Shown: positions 43,370 through 52,025, numbered from the stretch's first letter. The stretch: DNA of 64,000 nucleotides from JBMOPD01 sp049323615 (GCA_049323615.1 JBMOPD010000023.1:1-64000); one strand, 5' to 3'. Notes: generated by a model not told the origin, from the sequence alone. Numbers and translations: made by a program.

Positions 43370-44509
43370 ATGATTGTTCCTTTTAACAGGCCCTTTGCCA
43401 CCGGGAAAGAACTGCTGTATATCAGCCAGGCCATTGAGAACGCCCATCTTTCGGGGAACGGCCCGTTTACCCGGAAGTGCCAGGGCTGGCTGGAAGAACA
43501 CACCGGCTGCCATAAGGCGCTGCTGACCCATTCCTGCACGGCGGCGCTGGAGATGGCGGCCATACTGGCCAACATCCAGCCCGGCGACGAAGTGATCATG
43601 CCTTCCTATACCTTTGTCTCCACAGCCAACGCCTTTGTGCTGCGCGGCGGCGTTCCCGTCTTTGTCGACATCCGCGGCGACACCCTGAACATGGACGAAT
43701 TGAAGATCGAGGACGCCATTACAACCAGGACCAAGGCCATTGTTGTGGTGCACTACGCGGGTGTGGCCTGCGAGATGGACGCCATCATGGCTATAGCTGA
43801 GAAACACGGGCTGCTGGTGATCGAAGACGCCGCCCAGGGGATAATGTCCAGTTACAAGGGGCGCCCCCTGGGCAGCATCGGCCACGTGGCGGCCCTCAGC
43901 TTCCATGAAACAAAAAATATAATTTCCGGAGAGGGCGGGGCCCTTTTAATCAACGACTCCCGTTATGTGGAGAGGGCAGAAAATATCCGGGAAAAAGGCA
44001 CCAACCGAACCAGGTTTTTCAGGGGCGAAATCGGCAAATACACCTGGGTGGACATCGGGTCTTCATTTTTGCCAGGTGAAATTACAGCGGCGTTTTTATG
44101 GGCACAGCTGGAACAGGCGGAGTCCATTGTTGGGAGGAGATCGGAAATATGGCGGCAGTACCACGAAGCCTTTTCCCTCCCGGAATACCGGGGAAAACTG
44201 CGCCGTCCTGCAATTCCCCGGCACTGCGGCCACAACTCCCATTTATACTACCTCTTACTCCCCGATGCACAAAAAAGGGCTGACTTCCTTGACAGCCTAA
44301 AAAGGAATGGAATTGGCGCAGTGTTTCACTATGTTCCCCTGCACTCCTCCCCGGCCGGGAAGAGGTACGGCAGAACCCGCGGGGAACTGACCCTGACCGA
44401 AGAATTGAGTTCCCGCCTGGTGCGACTGCCGCTTTGGGTGGGGATGGAAAAGGATGCTGTCGATTATGTGATAAATGGAGTTTTTCTCGGCATTCGGGAA
44501 CTGCAGTGA
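43370..44509 (+). CDS. rffA: dTDP-4-keto-6-deoxyhexose aminotransferase (RffA/WecE type)
   Basis: A PLP enzyme predicted to convert the RmlB product dTDP-4-keto-6-deoxyglucose to a dTDP-4-amino-4,6-dideoxyhexose (in E. coli WecE, dTDP-Fuc4N). Its 379 residues align along their length with WecE features: N-terminal VPFNRPFATGKELLYI, Asp153/Ala154 in IEDAAQG, and the PLP lysine Lys182 in SFHETKNIISGEGG. The configuration at C4 cannot be decided here. GC content is higher than in the flanking sfp-like and glycosyltransferase genes. Confidence 0.9.
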   Translation: MIVPFNRPFATGKELLYISQAIENAHLSGNGPFTRKCQGWLEEHTGCHKALLTHSCTAALEMAAILANIQPGDEVIMPSYTFVSTANAFVLRGGVPVFVDIRGDTLNMDELKIEDAITTRTKAIVVVHYAGVACEMDAIMAIAEKHGLLVIEDAAQGIMSSYKGRPLGSIGHVAALSFHETKNIISGEGGALLINDSRYVERAENIREKGTNRTRFFRGEIGKYTWVDIGSSFLPGEITAAFLWAQLEQAESIVGRRSEIWRQYHEAFSLPEYRGKLRRPAIPRHCGHNSHLYYLLLPDAQKRADFLDSLKRNGIGAVFHYVPLHSSPAGKRYGRTRGELTLTEELSSRLVRLPLWVGMEKDAVDYVINGVFLGIRELQ

Positions 44510-44544
44510 CGGATTCACAGATCACATTATATGGAGTGTCTTAT

Positions 44545-46782
44545 ATGAATGTATTGCTGGTTATCTTATCTAAAACTAACAATAATGATAGTTTTAACGA
44601 AATAATAGATAACTTTGAAACAAAGGGGTATAAAATTCACATATTTACTGATGAAAAAAATGAACTGGAAACAACAAGCCTTCCGGTCCTCATCGATTAT
44701 CTGTGTAGTATGGAAAAAAAGGATTGTTTTAACAGAATTGTGGTTCTCTCCGACATCCGTAAATTAGTGTTTTCCTGGTACCGTTGTTACAACTCCATTG
44801 CCGATGATTTTATTTATTACATAGGTGAAGATAACCAGTACAACAAAATAAGCACAATGGCCGATATTTTTTATGAAGAACTTTATAGATTTAATGGGAT
44901 TGAAAATGAAACTGTCCAGGGGAAGATATATTTAAACCTCTCTTATGATAATTTTCATCACATCTCTTTGTTTTTACTTTTTAATAATCGCTTCCGTTTC
45001 TTTAATGATCTTTCCTTTTTTGATTATAAAAATAAGTTGGACAAAAAAGTAATAGCTAAACAATATTTACATAACGGGAGAATATATTCTTTTTTGCCCC
45101 AAATTAAGCAATCCAATAAAACAGAGACCATCGGATTAAATAGCAGCACTGGGGAAACTCTCAAATTAAACCAGGACTTAATCAATCTTTTAAATGAAAA
45201 CTATTATTTTATTTTTTATTGTATTGTTGACCTGTACGATATGGATATTGATGTTAATCAAAAAATTAAATTCATATGCATTTTATATGACAGCATATCT
45301 GATGATTCAATTAAAAAAAATATATACCATCATTTTATAGGATATATTGAAAGGGAACAGTTAAATTTTTCCGAAAAAATGTTTTATCTAACCCTATTAG
45401 CTAGACTACGCTTAAAAAATGGCCTGCTTGAAAAAATAATGGACGCATTAATCCAGGATAATAATTATATTAAGTATCATTACCCTTTATTAATGAGTTC
45501 TTTAGAATATCATTATAAAGATGGGCTGGAACTATATAATAATGTCTTCCAGGAAAGAGAAACAGAACTGCTGAAAATTACCAAGTATTATGAAAGCAGT
45601 TTATATATAAGACCGGTAGCAAAAAGGGGATCAAAAAAAGTTGCCATTCTTACAAACCAGTTGTTAACAATTTTACATTCCCCAACATTATGTATACTGA
45701 ACTACGCAAAAAACTTAAAAAAATATTACCCTGATTATATATTAAAAATTTTTGTTGACGATGCATTTGTATTTAGTCCTTCTGAAATAATACCTGCCCA
45801 TCTTTATGGTTCCCTACCGTCTTCTCATTATAAAGAAGTTCATCATAAATATCTACAAGGAACAGGTATTACTATACACTACTCAAACATTGAGTTAGAG
45901 AGAAAAGAAAGGCTTCAAGAGGACCTGGACAGAATTAATGAATTTAATCCGGAGTTAATATTTGCAACAGGGGCTGATTTCAGCATTCTCGGTCCAATAT
46001 TATATAGGGATTATCCCATACTGGACATGTCACAGGGCGCATTGAGCAACTGCAGCTTTGGGGATATCTATATAAGTACCCATGATGAAAATTATTTAAG
46101 TCAGGAGTACAAAAAATACAATTACGCTAAGGACAGAAAAGTATATAAACATACGGGAGGAGTTCAGTTTCCCGAGCCATATAAAGATATAAAGCGTTCC
46201 CAGTACGGTATTGCCGCGGAAGATTTTGTCATGGTAACGGTAGGAACCAGGCTTGTCGCGGACTTAACTGTAGAATTTATGGATATGGTTTGCTCGTTTT
46301 TAAAGCAGAAACCAAATACTAAATGGATAATAGTAGGTGAAGCAGAAATTCCTTATTTGCAAAAATTTTTAAAAGAGTTAACGACCAACCAATTAATTTT
46401 TATCGGGTTTGAAGAGGATTTGGCAGCTTTATACAGAATCTGTGATGTTTTCATAAATCCTTTTCGGAGACATGGTGGTTTCAGTGCCGCCATGGCTATG
46501 AATCAATCCCTGCCTGTTGTGGCTTTAAGGGGTCTGTCAGATGTCATCGCATTTGTGGGTGAGCAAAACAGCGCCGCCACAGTTGAAGAATATCGGGATG
46601 AACTGAGCAGGCTTTATCAGGACAAAGAATACCGGGAATTGAGGGGAAAACTTATGAAGCAGCGTATTCTGGAAGAGTTCAACTTTAAAAATACGATAGA
46701 CGAGATCGTAAAGTTTTTCGGCATGACCATAGAAAATTTTAATAAAAGAGCAAAACAAGTCTACCATACCCAAAAGCTTTAA
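44545..46782 (+). CDS. large GT-B glycosyltransferase
   Basis: A 745-residue cytoplasmic protein. The C-terminal third (about 540-720) is a GT4-like nucleotide-sugar binding domain: GTRLVADLTVEFMDMV, WIIVGEAE, FIGFEEDLAALYRICDVFINP and GGFSAAMAMNQSLPVVAL. The long N-terminal region (1-400) is helical, AT-rich coding and unrecognised, possibly binding the protein acceptor. The ATG at 44545 follows GGAG by eight bases; an upstream extension overlapping rffA is rejected. It is a candidate flagellin or surface-polymer transferase for the island's amino sugar. Its stop codon overlaps that of flaG by 3-4 bp. Confidence 0.78.
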   Translation: MNVLLVILSKTNNNDSFNEIIDNFETKGYKIHIFTDEKNELETTSLPVLIDYLCSMEKKDCFNRIVVLSDIRKLVFSWYRCYNSIADDFIYYIGEDNQYNKISTMADIFYEELYRFNGIENETVQGKIYLNLSYDNFHHISLFLLFNNRFRFFNDLSFFDYKNKLDKKVIAKQYLHNGRIYSFLPQIKQSNKTETIGLNSSTGETLKLNQDLINLLNENYYFIFYCIVDLYDMDIDVNQKIKFICILYDSISDDSIKKNIYHHFIGYIEREQLNFSEKMFYLTLLARLRLKNGLLEKIMDALIQDNNYIKYHYPLLMSSLEYHYKDGLELYNNVFQERETELLKITKYYESSLYIRPVAKRGSKKVAILTNQLLTILHSPTLCILNYAKNLKKYYPDYILKIFVDDAFVFSPSEIIPAHLYGSLPSSHYKEVHHKYLQGTGITIHYSNIELERKERLQEDLDRINEFNPELIFATGADFSILGPILYRDYPILDMSQGALSNCSFGDIYISTHDENYLSQEYKKYNYAKDRKVYKHTGGVQFPEPYKDIKRSQYGIAAEDFVMVTVGTRLVADLTVEFMDMVCSFLKQKPNTKWIIVGEAEIPYLQKFLKELTTNQLIFIGFEEDLAALYRICDVFINPFRRHGGFSAAMAMNQSLPVVALRGLSDVIAFVGEQNSAATVEEYRDELSRLYQDKEYRELRGKLMKQRILEEFNFKNTIDEIVKFFGMTIENFNKRAKQVYHTQKL

Positions 46783-47138
46783 ATAAACTTATCCACGATA
46801 AGTCCCAGCATTTCCTTCAGCTGCGCCACCATGTCCAGGATCCTTTCGGGTGGAATTTCCCGGATCACGGTGTTATCCTTGGTGTTTACGACCTTAACCA
46901 TATACTCCCCGCTTTTTTCATGGAGCGTAAACTTTAATTCGGTGTTGTATGTTTCCATGGTCTTATTGAGCAGGTTAATGGCTTTTCCCACTTCTTGGAT
47001 ATCATTTTTCTGCTCTTTTTGTTCTTTTTGTTCTTGTCCAGCTTTAATCAATTCCCTGCCGGCATCCCCGGCCTGCTTTTTAGGGTCAAGCCTGACGGGT
47101 TCCACCGGCGCTGATTGACGCATACCCTCCACATTCAC
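46779..47138 (-). CDS. flaG: FlaG family flagellar protein
   Basis: A small FlaG (YvyC) family protein, 119 residues from the GTG at 47138, which is eight bases after GGAGG. The C-terminal FlaG core is LKFTLHEKSGEYMVKVV, then IREIPPERILDMVAQLKEMLG. A short 9-nt coding repeat gives an EQK repeat (EQKEQKEQK) at about residues 31-39. FlaG affects filament length in some species. It is the last gene of the fliD operon. Its stop codon overlaps the convergent glycosyltransferase stop, marking the edge of the sugar island. Confidence 0.9.
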   Translation of the reverse strand: MNVEGMRQSAPVEPVRLDPKKQAGDAGRELIKAGQEQKEQKEQKNDIQEVGKAINLLNKTMETYNTELKFTLHEKSGEYMVKVVNTKDNTVIREIPPERILDMVAQLKEMLGLIVDKFI

Positions 47139-47180
47139 TTTTAATTCCTCCAATAGTAAAACTTAACTATAAAATTTAAC

Positions 47181-47215
47181 TCCCAATTCCCAATCCCCAA
47201 TCCCCAATTCCTAAA
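47181..47215. repeat. heptamer tandem array (CCCAATT family)
   Basis: Five 7-bp units (TCCCAAT, TCCCAAT, CCCCAAT, CCCCAAT, TCCTAAA) end at 47215, directly against the stop codon of the minus-strand FliT/FlgN-like gene (47216-47218). Confidence 0.8.
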
Positions 47216-47707
47216 CTATTTCCTTTTATCAATAAAAACACTTTCCGGCTGAGAGGCATTTTTAAGATAAGCGTTGATTGTCCTCCGGCTCACTCTTACT
47301 TTTTTCTGCATTTCCTTAAGTTTTGAAAGCCGTATTTCCAGCAGGGGCTTCTGCCGCCGGTCCATTTCCTGCATTTCCCCTACCAGCTTCAGACACGACT
47401 CCCGTTGTTCATTGATCTTTTCCCATGCGCCGGCAAGTCTTTCAGGCCGGTTGCCCGGCCTTTCTTCCCCTCCCGCCAACTGGTTAAGGCGCAGGGTAAG
47501 CCGCCTTATTTCTGCGTCAAGAACATCGACCTTTTCCATGTAAGACTGCCTGGCTTCAACGAGCGCCAGTATTTCCTCCGGCTGTTCCTCTTCATTCAGG
47601 CTGGTTCTTTCGGAAGTAACCCCCAGCATTTTTACCAGCAGTCCGTGCTTGCGGCGGTGTAACGCCAGCAGGTCCTGCAGCACAATTTCGGCCTGCTGCC
47701 ACTCCAT
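47216..47707 (-). CDS. FliT/FlgN-like export chaperone
   Basis: A 163-residue helical protein with two long helices (about 1-65 and 85-150) and no close family motif that I can name with certainty. The C-terminal part IRLSKLKEMQKKVRVSRRTINAYLK resembles the end of FlgN-superfamily chaperones. Its position directly after fliD-fliS is where fliT lies in other bacteria, so a chaperone for FliD or hook-associated proteins is likely. It starts 6 bp after fliS. Confidence 0.6.
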   Translation of the reverse strand: MEWQQAEIVLQDLLALHRRKHGLLVKMLGVTSERTSLNEEEQPEEILALVEARQSYMEKVDVLDAEIRRLTLRLNQLAGGEERPGNRPERLAGAWEKINEQRESCLKLVGEMQEMDRRQKPLLEIRLSKLKEMQKKVRVSRRTINAYLKNASQPESVFIDKRK

Positions 47708-47712
47708 TCCTG

Positions 47713-48096
47713 TTACCTCTGATCTGCAGCGGCTTTCATGGCCTGCTGCCAGGTGTCGCGCAACTCTTCGGCCAGTTCCAGCACTTCAGCGGCAATTTGC
47801 GCGTCCTTTTTAGTATTGGCTTCCACCAGCCGCCGGCTCATAAAGTCGTACAGGGCTGACAAGTTTTGTGATATTTCATAACGGTAATCCAGGGTATCGT
47901 TAAGGTAAGCCACAATCTCCTGGGACCGTATCAGCGCATTATTCGACCTGTTAAAATCATTCTGTTCCATAGATATTAAAGCCAGCTTGAGGAATTTCAC
48001 CAGGCCATCATAAAGCATTAACGTAAGTTCTCCCGGGCTGGCGCCCTGCACGGCATTTTGTTTATATTGCAGATAAGGATCTGTTGCTAAACCCAT
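47713..48096 (-). CDS. fliS: flagellin export chaperone FliS
   Basis: Binds the C-terminus of flagellin before export. In Bacillus it also contacts FliW and so feeds into CsrA control. Its 127 residues carry the family pattern YKQNAVQGASPGELTLMLYDG and IVAYLNDTLDYRYEISQNLSALYDFM. The ATG at 48096 has AGGAG ten bases upstream. It follows fliD by 25 bp. Confidence 0.96.
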   Translation of the reverse strand: MGLATDPYLQYKQNAVQGASPGELTLMLYDGLVKFLKLALISMEQNDFNRSNNALIRSQEIVAYLNDTLDYRYEISQNLSALYDFMSRRLVEANTKKDAQIAAEVLELAEELRDTWQQAMKAAADQR

Positions 48097-48121
48097 TAAA
48101 CTACTCTCCTCAACTTAAATA

Positions 48122-49702
48122 TTACTGTCCGGCGCCGAACTGCTGGGCCAGCCAGGCGCTCTGGGCATTCATCTGGCTGATGGCCTTTTCCAGGGCGGTA
48201 AACTGCCTCCAGTAGCGGTCTTCTATCTGAATCAGCCGCTCTTCCCAGGTGTTTACCTGCTTATCCAGGTCATACAGCTTTTTGCCCAGTACGCTGTCGT
48301 CACGCAGGCTGAAAGTCGACTCGGCCCCGGCCTTCTCAATAATGTCATCCACACCTTTGTCCACCTCATCATATAAGCGGGCGGCCAGCCCTTTTTCCTC
48401 GGCAACGGTGGAATCGTTGTTAAACAATTTCATAACCCCGTCGGGGTCGGCCTGAATAGCCGCTTTCAAATCGGCCCCGCCGTTTTTCAGGTAAAGCTTG
48501 CCTCCCTCGGAGTAATCCCCGGTTATAATGCCGATAGAGGCCAGGGAGTTGTGAGTTACAGTCTTACCGTCCATAATCACCGAAGTTATGCCGGAAACAA
48601 CGCCGCCCATGGCAGATCGCATTTTACCAAGCAGCCCGGTGAGATAGGAATCATTACGAAGCATGCCGCTTTTGGCTTTTTCTTCCCATTCCTCTTCCTG
48701 CTTGTCTGAAAGCTTCTCCCTCTCTTCATCCGTCAGGGGCAGGTAGTCTTTATACCGCTCTTCTTTAAGCTCCTTGTTAATTAAATCGATAGTGGTATTA
48801 TACTGGTCGATAAAGGACTTGATGGAGTTATAAACGGCGTCGGTGTCCCTTGAGACCGTAACGGTACTCGTTCCTGCATCTTTAAAGGAAAGCGTAATTC
48901 CGTTTATGGTGACAGTATTGGTGTGGCTGGTCATGCCAGCCGCATCGCCGAAGCTGAACTGCGCGTCCTGTCCCGCGGTTGCCGCGGCTCCGGTCTGTAT
49001 GGCCAGCTGCAGCTTGCTGTCGGCCGCATTGCCGGTGGCAGAGGACAGCAAACTGTCCGAATCGCTGCTTACCCCGATTCCGTATTCCGATCCCGTCCCG
49101 TTGGTGGTCAGGAAAAACCTGTTGTTGGCGGCATCATAGCTGGCCGTAATGCCCAGTGTGTCACTGTAGTTGTTTATTTCGGAAACCAGTGTGTTGACGG
49201 TGGCGGTGGTGGTATCAATGGTAAAATCATGGCTGTTTCGCGTTACCCCGTCTGTTCCTATTTTTCCCACCAGGGTAAAGGTAATGTTCCCCGCCGGAAG
49301 GGTGGTGAATTGCTGATTCAAGGTTTTGATTGTCCCGTCGCTGTTGCTTTCCTCGGCCAGCCGGCTCTGACTCCCCCTGGTAACCCCCTGAGCCAGCCAA
49401 TCCACGGTAACAGTGTAACTCCCGGGTGCGGCCGAGACGCCGGCGGTGGCGGCAACCACAAACTCGTTTGAGGAAGCGGCATTCTTCGCCAGATACGGCC
49501 CTTTCAATTTCATGTTGAAGACCATGTCACGCAAAGTGCGCAGAGAGTTGTTGATGGTGCGGTAATCCGTCCGCTGCCACTCCACCAGTTGCCTCTTTTG
49601 CCTGATCCTTTCAACTTTCATGCGGTGCGCCCGCATCAAGTCCTTGACTATCTGGTCGATGTCCATACCTGTGGCCAGGCCGCCTATGCGCAGGTCGCTC
49701 AT
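48122..49702 (-). CDS. fliD: flagellar filament cap protein FliD
   Basis: The filament cap that promotes flagellin assembly. Its 526 residues have the FliD N-domain (RIGGLATGMDIDQIVKDLM at 5-23), a flagellin-IN-like segment and the FliD C-domain ending QIEDRYWRQFTALEKAISQMN. The central part is rich in Thr and Ser, as in exposed cap domains. It is transcribed from a sigma-28 type promoter just upstream. Confidence 0.96.
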   Translation of the reverse strand: MSDLRIGGLATGMDIDQIVKDLMRAHRMKVERIRQKRQLVEWQRTDYRTINNSLRTLRDMVFNMKLKGPYLAKNAASSNEFVVAATAGVSAAPGSYTVTVDWLAQGVTRGSQSRLAEESNSDGTIKTLNQQFTTLPAGNITFTLVGKIGTDGVTRNSHDFTIDTTTATVNTLVSEINNYSDTLGITASYDAANNRFFLTTNGTGSEYGIGVSSDSDSLLSSATGNAADSKLQLAIQTGAAATAGQDAQFSFGDAAGMTSHTNTVTINGITLSFKDAGTSTVTVSRDTDAVYNSIKSFIDQYNTTIDLINKELKEERYKDYLPLTDEEREKLSDKQEEEWEEKAKSGMLRNDSYLTGLLGKMRSAMGGVVSGITSVIMDGKTVTHNSLASIGIITGDYSEGGKLYLKNGGADLKAAIQADPDGVMKLFNNDSTVAEEKGLAARLYDEVDKGVDDIIEKAGAESTFSLRDDSVLGKKLYDLDKQVNTWEERLIQIEDRYWRQFTALEKAISQMNAQSAWLAQQFGAGQ

Positions 49703-49735
49703 AAAGACCCCACCTTAAAGAAACCTTTATAAATT

Positions 49736-49762
49736 ATTTCGTACAAAAGTTGTTAAACTTAA
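49736..49762 (-). promoter_or_regulatory. putative SigD promoter of fliD-fliS-fliT-flaG
   Basis: On the minus strand TTAA (49759-49762), 15 bp, then TACGAAAT (49736-49743), close to the sigma-28 pattern TAAA-N15-GCCGATAT. The start would give a 25-nt leader before fliD. The -10 core CGAAATAA is identical to that of the hag promoter. Confidence 0.65.
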
Positions 49763-49768
49763 GTTTAA
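49753..49768. promoter_or_regulatory. 16-bp palindrome over the fliD -35 region
   Basis: TTAAACTTAAGTTTAA is a perfect palindrome that covers the -35 box of the predicted fliD promoter. It could be an operator, or chance in AT-rich DNA. No binding protein can be named. Confidence 0.35.
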
Positions 49769-49785
49769 ACAATAAAATTACCGGG

Positions 49786-50925
49786 TTAGCCCCGGCCAAT
49801 CAATTTCATTAATTCCACAACCACACGGTTTGCGTCTTCATCGCCCATCGCCGGAAACAGCGGCAGGCTCAGCGCCCGGTGGTAATAATCCTCGGCCGCC
49901 GGGCACAACCCCTCCGGGTAGCCCAGCCTTTGATAATAGGGATGGAGATAGACCGGCAGGTAGTGAACCTGGGCGCCTATTCCCGAGCGGTGCAGTTCCT
50001 CATACAATTCCCGCCGGGAAATACGATTATCCCGCAGGCGGATTACATAGAGGTGCCAGGCCGGGGTAATACCCGGCAGGGCTACAGGAGTCTCCACCGC
50101 TTCCAGCTCACCCAGCCGGCCGTTGTAAAAGTCAACTATGCCCTGCCGTTTCTGCAAAAAGATGTCCAGCTTTTTCAGCTGGCTGAGGCCCAGCGCGCAC
50201 TGGATGTCTGTGATCCGGTAATTGTAGCCCGGGTAATGCATCTCGTGGTACCACGGCCCGTGGTATTCGGTGAGTTTTTCCTTCTCCCGGACCATGCCGT
50301 GGGAACGGAAAGACAGCATTTTTTCATAATAATCCCTGTTGTCGGTTGCCACCGCACCCCCTTCACCGGTGGTTATGTGCTTCACCGGGTGAAAACTGAA
50401 AACAGTCATATCGGCTATCGATCCAACCACCCTGCCGTGGTAGCGGGCCCCCAGGGCGTGGGCCGCGTCCTCCACCACCACCAGGTTGTGCTTTCGGGCA
50501 ATATCCATTACGGCGTCCAAATCGGCCGGGTGTCCGGCAAAATCCACCGGAACCAGCACCCTGGTGCGGGAAGTAATAAGTTTCTCCAGCTTTTCCGGGT
50601 CCATGTTCACCGTGTCGGGCCTGACATCGGCAAATACCGGCCTGGCGCCTAAAAACAAAGCCGCGTTGGCGGTGGCCGCAAAGGTAATTGAAGAAGTGAT
50701 CACCTCATCCCCGGGCCCCACCCCGGCGGCAAAATAGGCGGCGTGGAGGGCCGCCGTGCCGGAATTTAAAACCACGGCATACCTGGCCCCGGCCTTCCGG
50801 GCCAGCTCCCTTTCAAATTCCTCCACCTTCGGCCCGGTGGTAAGCCAGTCCGACTGCAGAACATCAAGGACCGCCCGGATGTCATCCCGGTCAATAAACT
50901 GTTTTCCGTATGGCAGAAATTTCAT
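49786..50925 (-). CDS. pseC: UDP-4-amino-4,6-dideoxy-AltNAc transaminase PseC
   Basis: The second step of CMP-pseudaminic acid synthesis: amination of the PseB product. It is a PLP enzyme of the DegT family, 379 residues from the ATG at 50925. The PLP lysine is Lys182 in SFHPVKHITTGEGG, and VEDAAHALGA precedes it at 151-160. The start lies directly after the pseB stop (TGA, then an A-rich link), with GGTGAG as ribosome site. It is distinct in sequence from the RffA-type enzyme in the other island. Confidence 0.92.
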   Translation of the reverse strand: MKFLPYGKQFIDRDDIRAVLDVLQSDWLTTGPKVEEFERELARKAGARYAVVLNSGTAALHAAYFAAGVGPGDEVITSSITFAATANAALFLGARPVFADVRPDTVNMDPEKLEKLITSRTRVLVPVDFAGHPADLDAVMDIARKHNLVVVEDAAHALGARYHGRVVGSIADMTVFSFHPVKHITTGEGGAVATDNRDYYEKMLSFRSHGMVREKEKLTEYHGPWYHEMHYPGYNYRITDIQCALGLSQLKKLDIFLQKRQGIVDFYNGRLGELEAVETPVALPGITPAWHLYVIRLRDNRISRRELYEELHRSGIGAQVHYLPVYLHPYYQRLGYPEGLCPAAEDYYHRALSLPLFPAMGDEDANRVVVELMKLIGRG

Positions 50926-50926
50926 T

Positions 50927-51901
50927 TTACTCACCGGCCATCTCACGCAGTTCTTCCACGGTCAGCCACCGGTCGTTTGTATCGCTGGCGTAACGAAAAT
51001 CGACGGGGACAGGCCTGCCCCCGGCCCAGTTCTTTCTTCCCCACCAGGGAAACTGCGGCTGAATTATGTAAAAGCGGTCCATTTCGATTGTATTTCTGGC
51101 GTCATCCTCGGGGATCATGACCTCGTGCAGCTTTTCCCCCGGGCGGATGCCGATGTATTCGTGCCGGCAGCCCGGGGCAACGGCCTCCGCCAGGTCGGTG
51201 ATTCTCATGCTGGGTATTTTGGGCACGAATATTTCCCCGCCCTGCATGCGCTCGATGGAATTCAGGACAAACTTCACGCCCTGCTCCAGTGTAATCCAGA
51301 ACCTTGTCATGCGGGGATCGGTAACGGTAACCACCCCGGTTTCCCGCATCTTTTTGAACAGCGGTATGACGCTGCCCCGGCTTCCCACCACATTGCCGTA
51401 ACGGACCACGCAAAAGCGGGTGTCCTTGCTCCCCGCGTATGAATTGCCGGAGATAAAGAGCTTGTCCGAGCAGAGCTTGGTGGCGCCGTAAAGGTTTACC
51501 GGGTTGGCCGCCTTGTCTGTGCTCAGCGCCACCACCCTTTTGATCCCGCAGTCAATGGCCGCCTCGATGATGTTCTGCGCTCCCAGGACATTGGTCTTGA
51601 CGGCCTCAAAAGGGTTGTACTCACAGGCCGGCACCTGCTTCAGGGCGGCGGCGTGAACCACGTAGTCAACCCCGGCAAAGGCCCGGTACAGCCTGTCTTT
51701 ATCCCGCACGTCGCCGATAAAGAAGCGCAGCCGTTCGTCGCTGTACTCCCTTTCCATCTCAAACTGCTTCAGCTCGTCCCGGCTGAAAACAATAATCCGG
51801 CGGGGGTTAAAGTTGTCCAGCACATACCGGATGAATTTTTTCCCGAAGGATCCGGTCCCTCCCGTTACCAGAATTGATTTTCCATTTAAAAAGTGTGGCA
51901 T
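50927..51901 (-). CDS. pseB: UDP-GlcNAc 4,6-dehydratase (inverting) PseB
   Basis: The first step of pseudaminic acid synthesis: 4,6-dehydration and C5 inversion of UDP-GlcNAc. It is an extended SDR enzyme of 324 residues. The cofactor motif ILVTGGTGSFGKKF is at 10-23, and the family motif STDKAANPVNLYGATK is at about 122-137. The motif VRYGNVVGSRGSVIP is also conserved. PseC follows directly. Confidence 0.94.
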   Translation of the reverse strand: MPHFLNGKSILVTGGTGSFGKKFIRYVLDNFNPRRIIVFSRDELKQFEMEREYSDERLRFFIGDVRDKDRLYRAFAGVDYVVHAAALKQVPACEYNPFEAVKTNVLGAQNIIEAAIDCGIKRVVALSTDKAANPVNLYGATKLCSDKLFISGNSYAGSKDTRFCVVRYGNVVGSRGSVIPLFKKMRETGVVTVTDPRMTRFWITLEQGVKFVLNSIERMQGGEIFVPKIPSMRITDLAEAVAPGCRHEYIGIRPGEKLHEVMIPEDDARNTIEMDRFYIIQPQFPWWGRKNWAGGRPVPVDFRYASDTNDRWLTVEELREMAGE

Positions 51902-51976
51902 TTTTTCAACCTCTATCCCAACATTTTTAAAAAAATCAATTTTTAAACCCGAAAGACAATATAAATATTAGTGGAA

Positions 51977-52004
51977 CTCCTGTCTCCTGTCTTCTGTCTC
52001 CTGA
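51977..52004. repeat. heptamer tandem array (CCTGTCT family)
   Basis: Four 7-bp units (CTCCTGT, CTCCTGT, CTTCTGT, CTCCTGA) lie 21 bp after the pseI stop codon, in the 124-bp pseI-pseB gap. Confidence 0.7.
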
Positions 52005-52025
52005 CCCGTAAGATTTTCGGGGTAG

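Noticed and set aside
47002..47035. Short 9-nt tandem repeat
   Set aside because: It is coding sequence in flaG giving a repeated EQK, with a period of 9 rather than 7, and is not part of the heptamer family.
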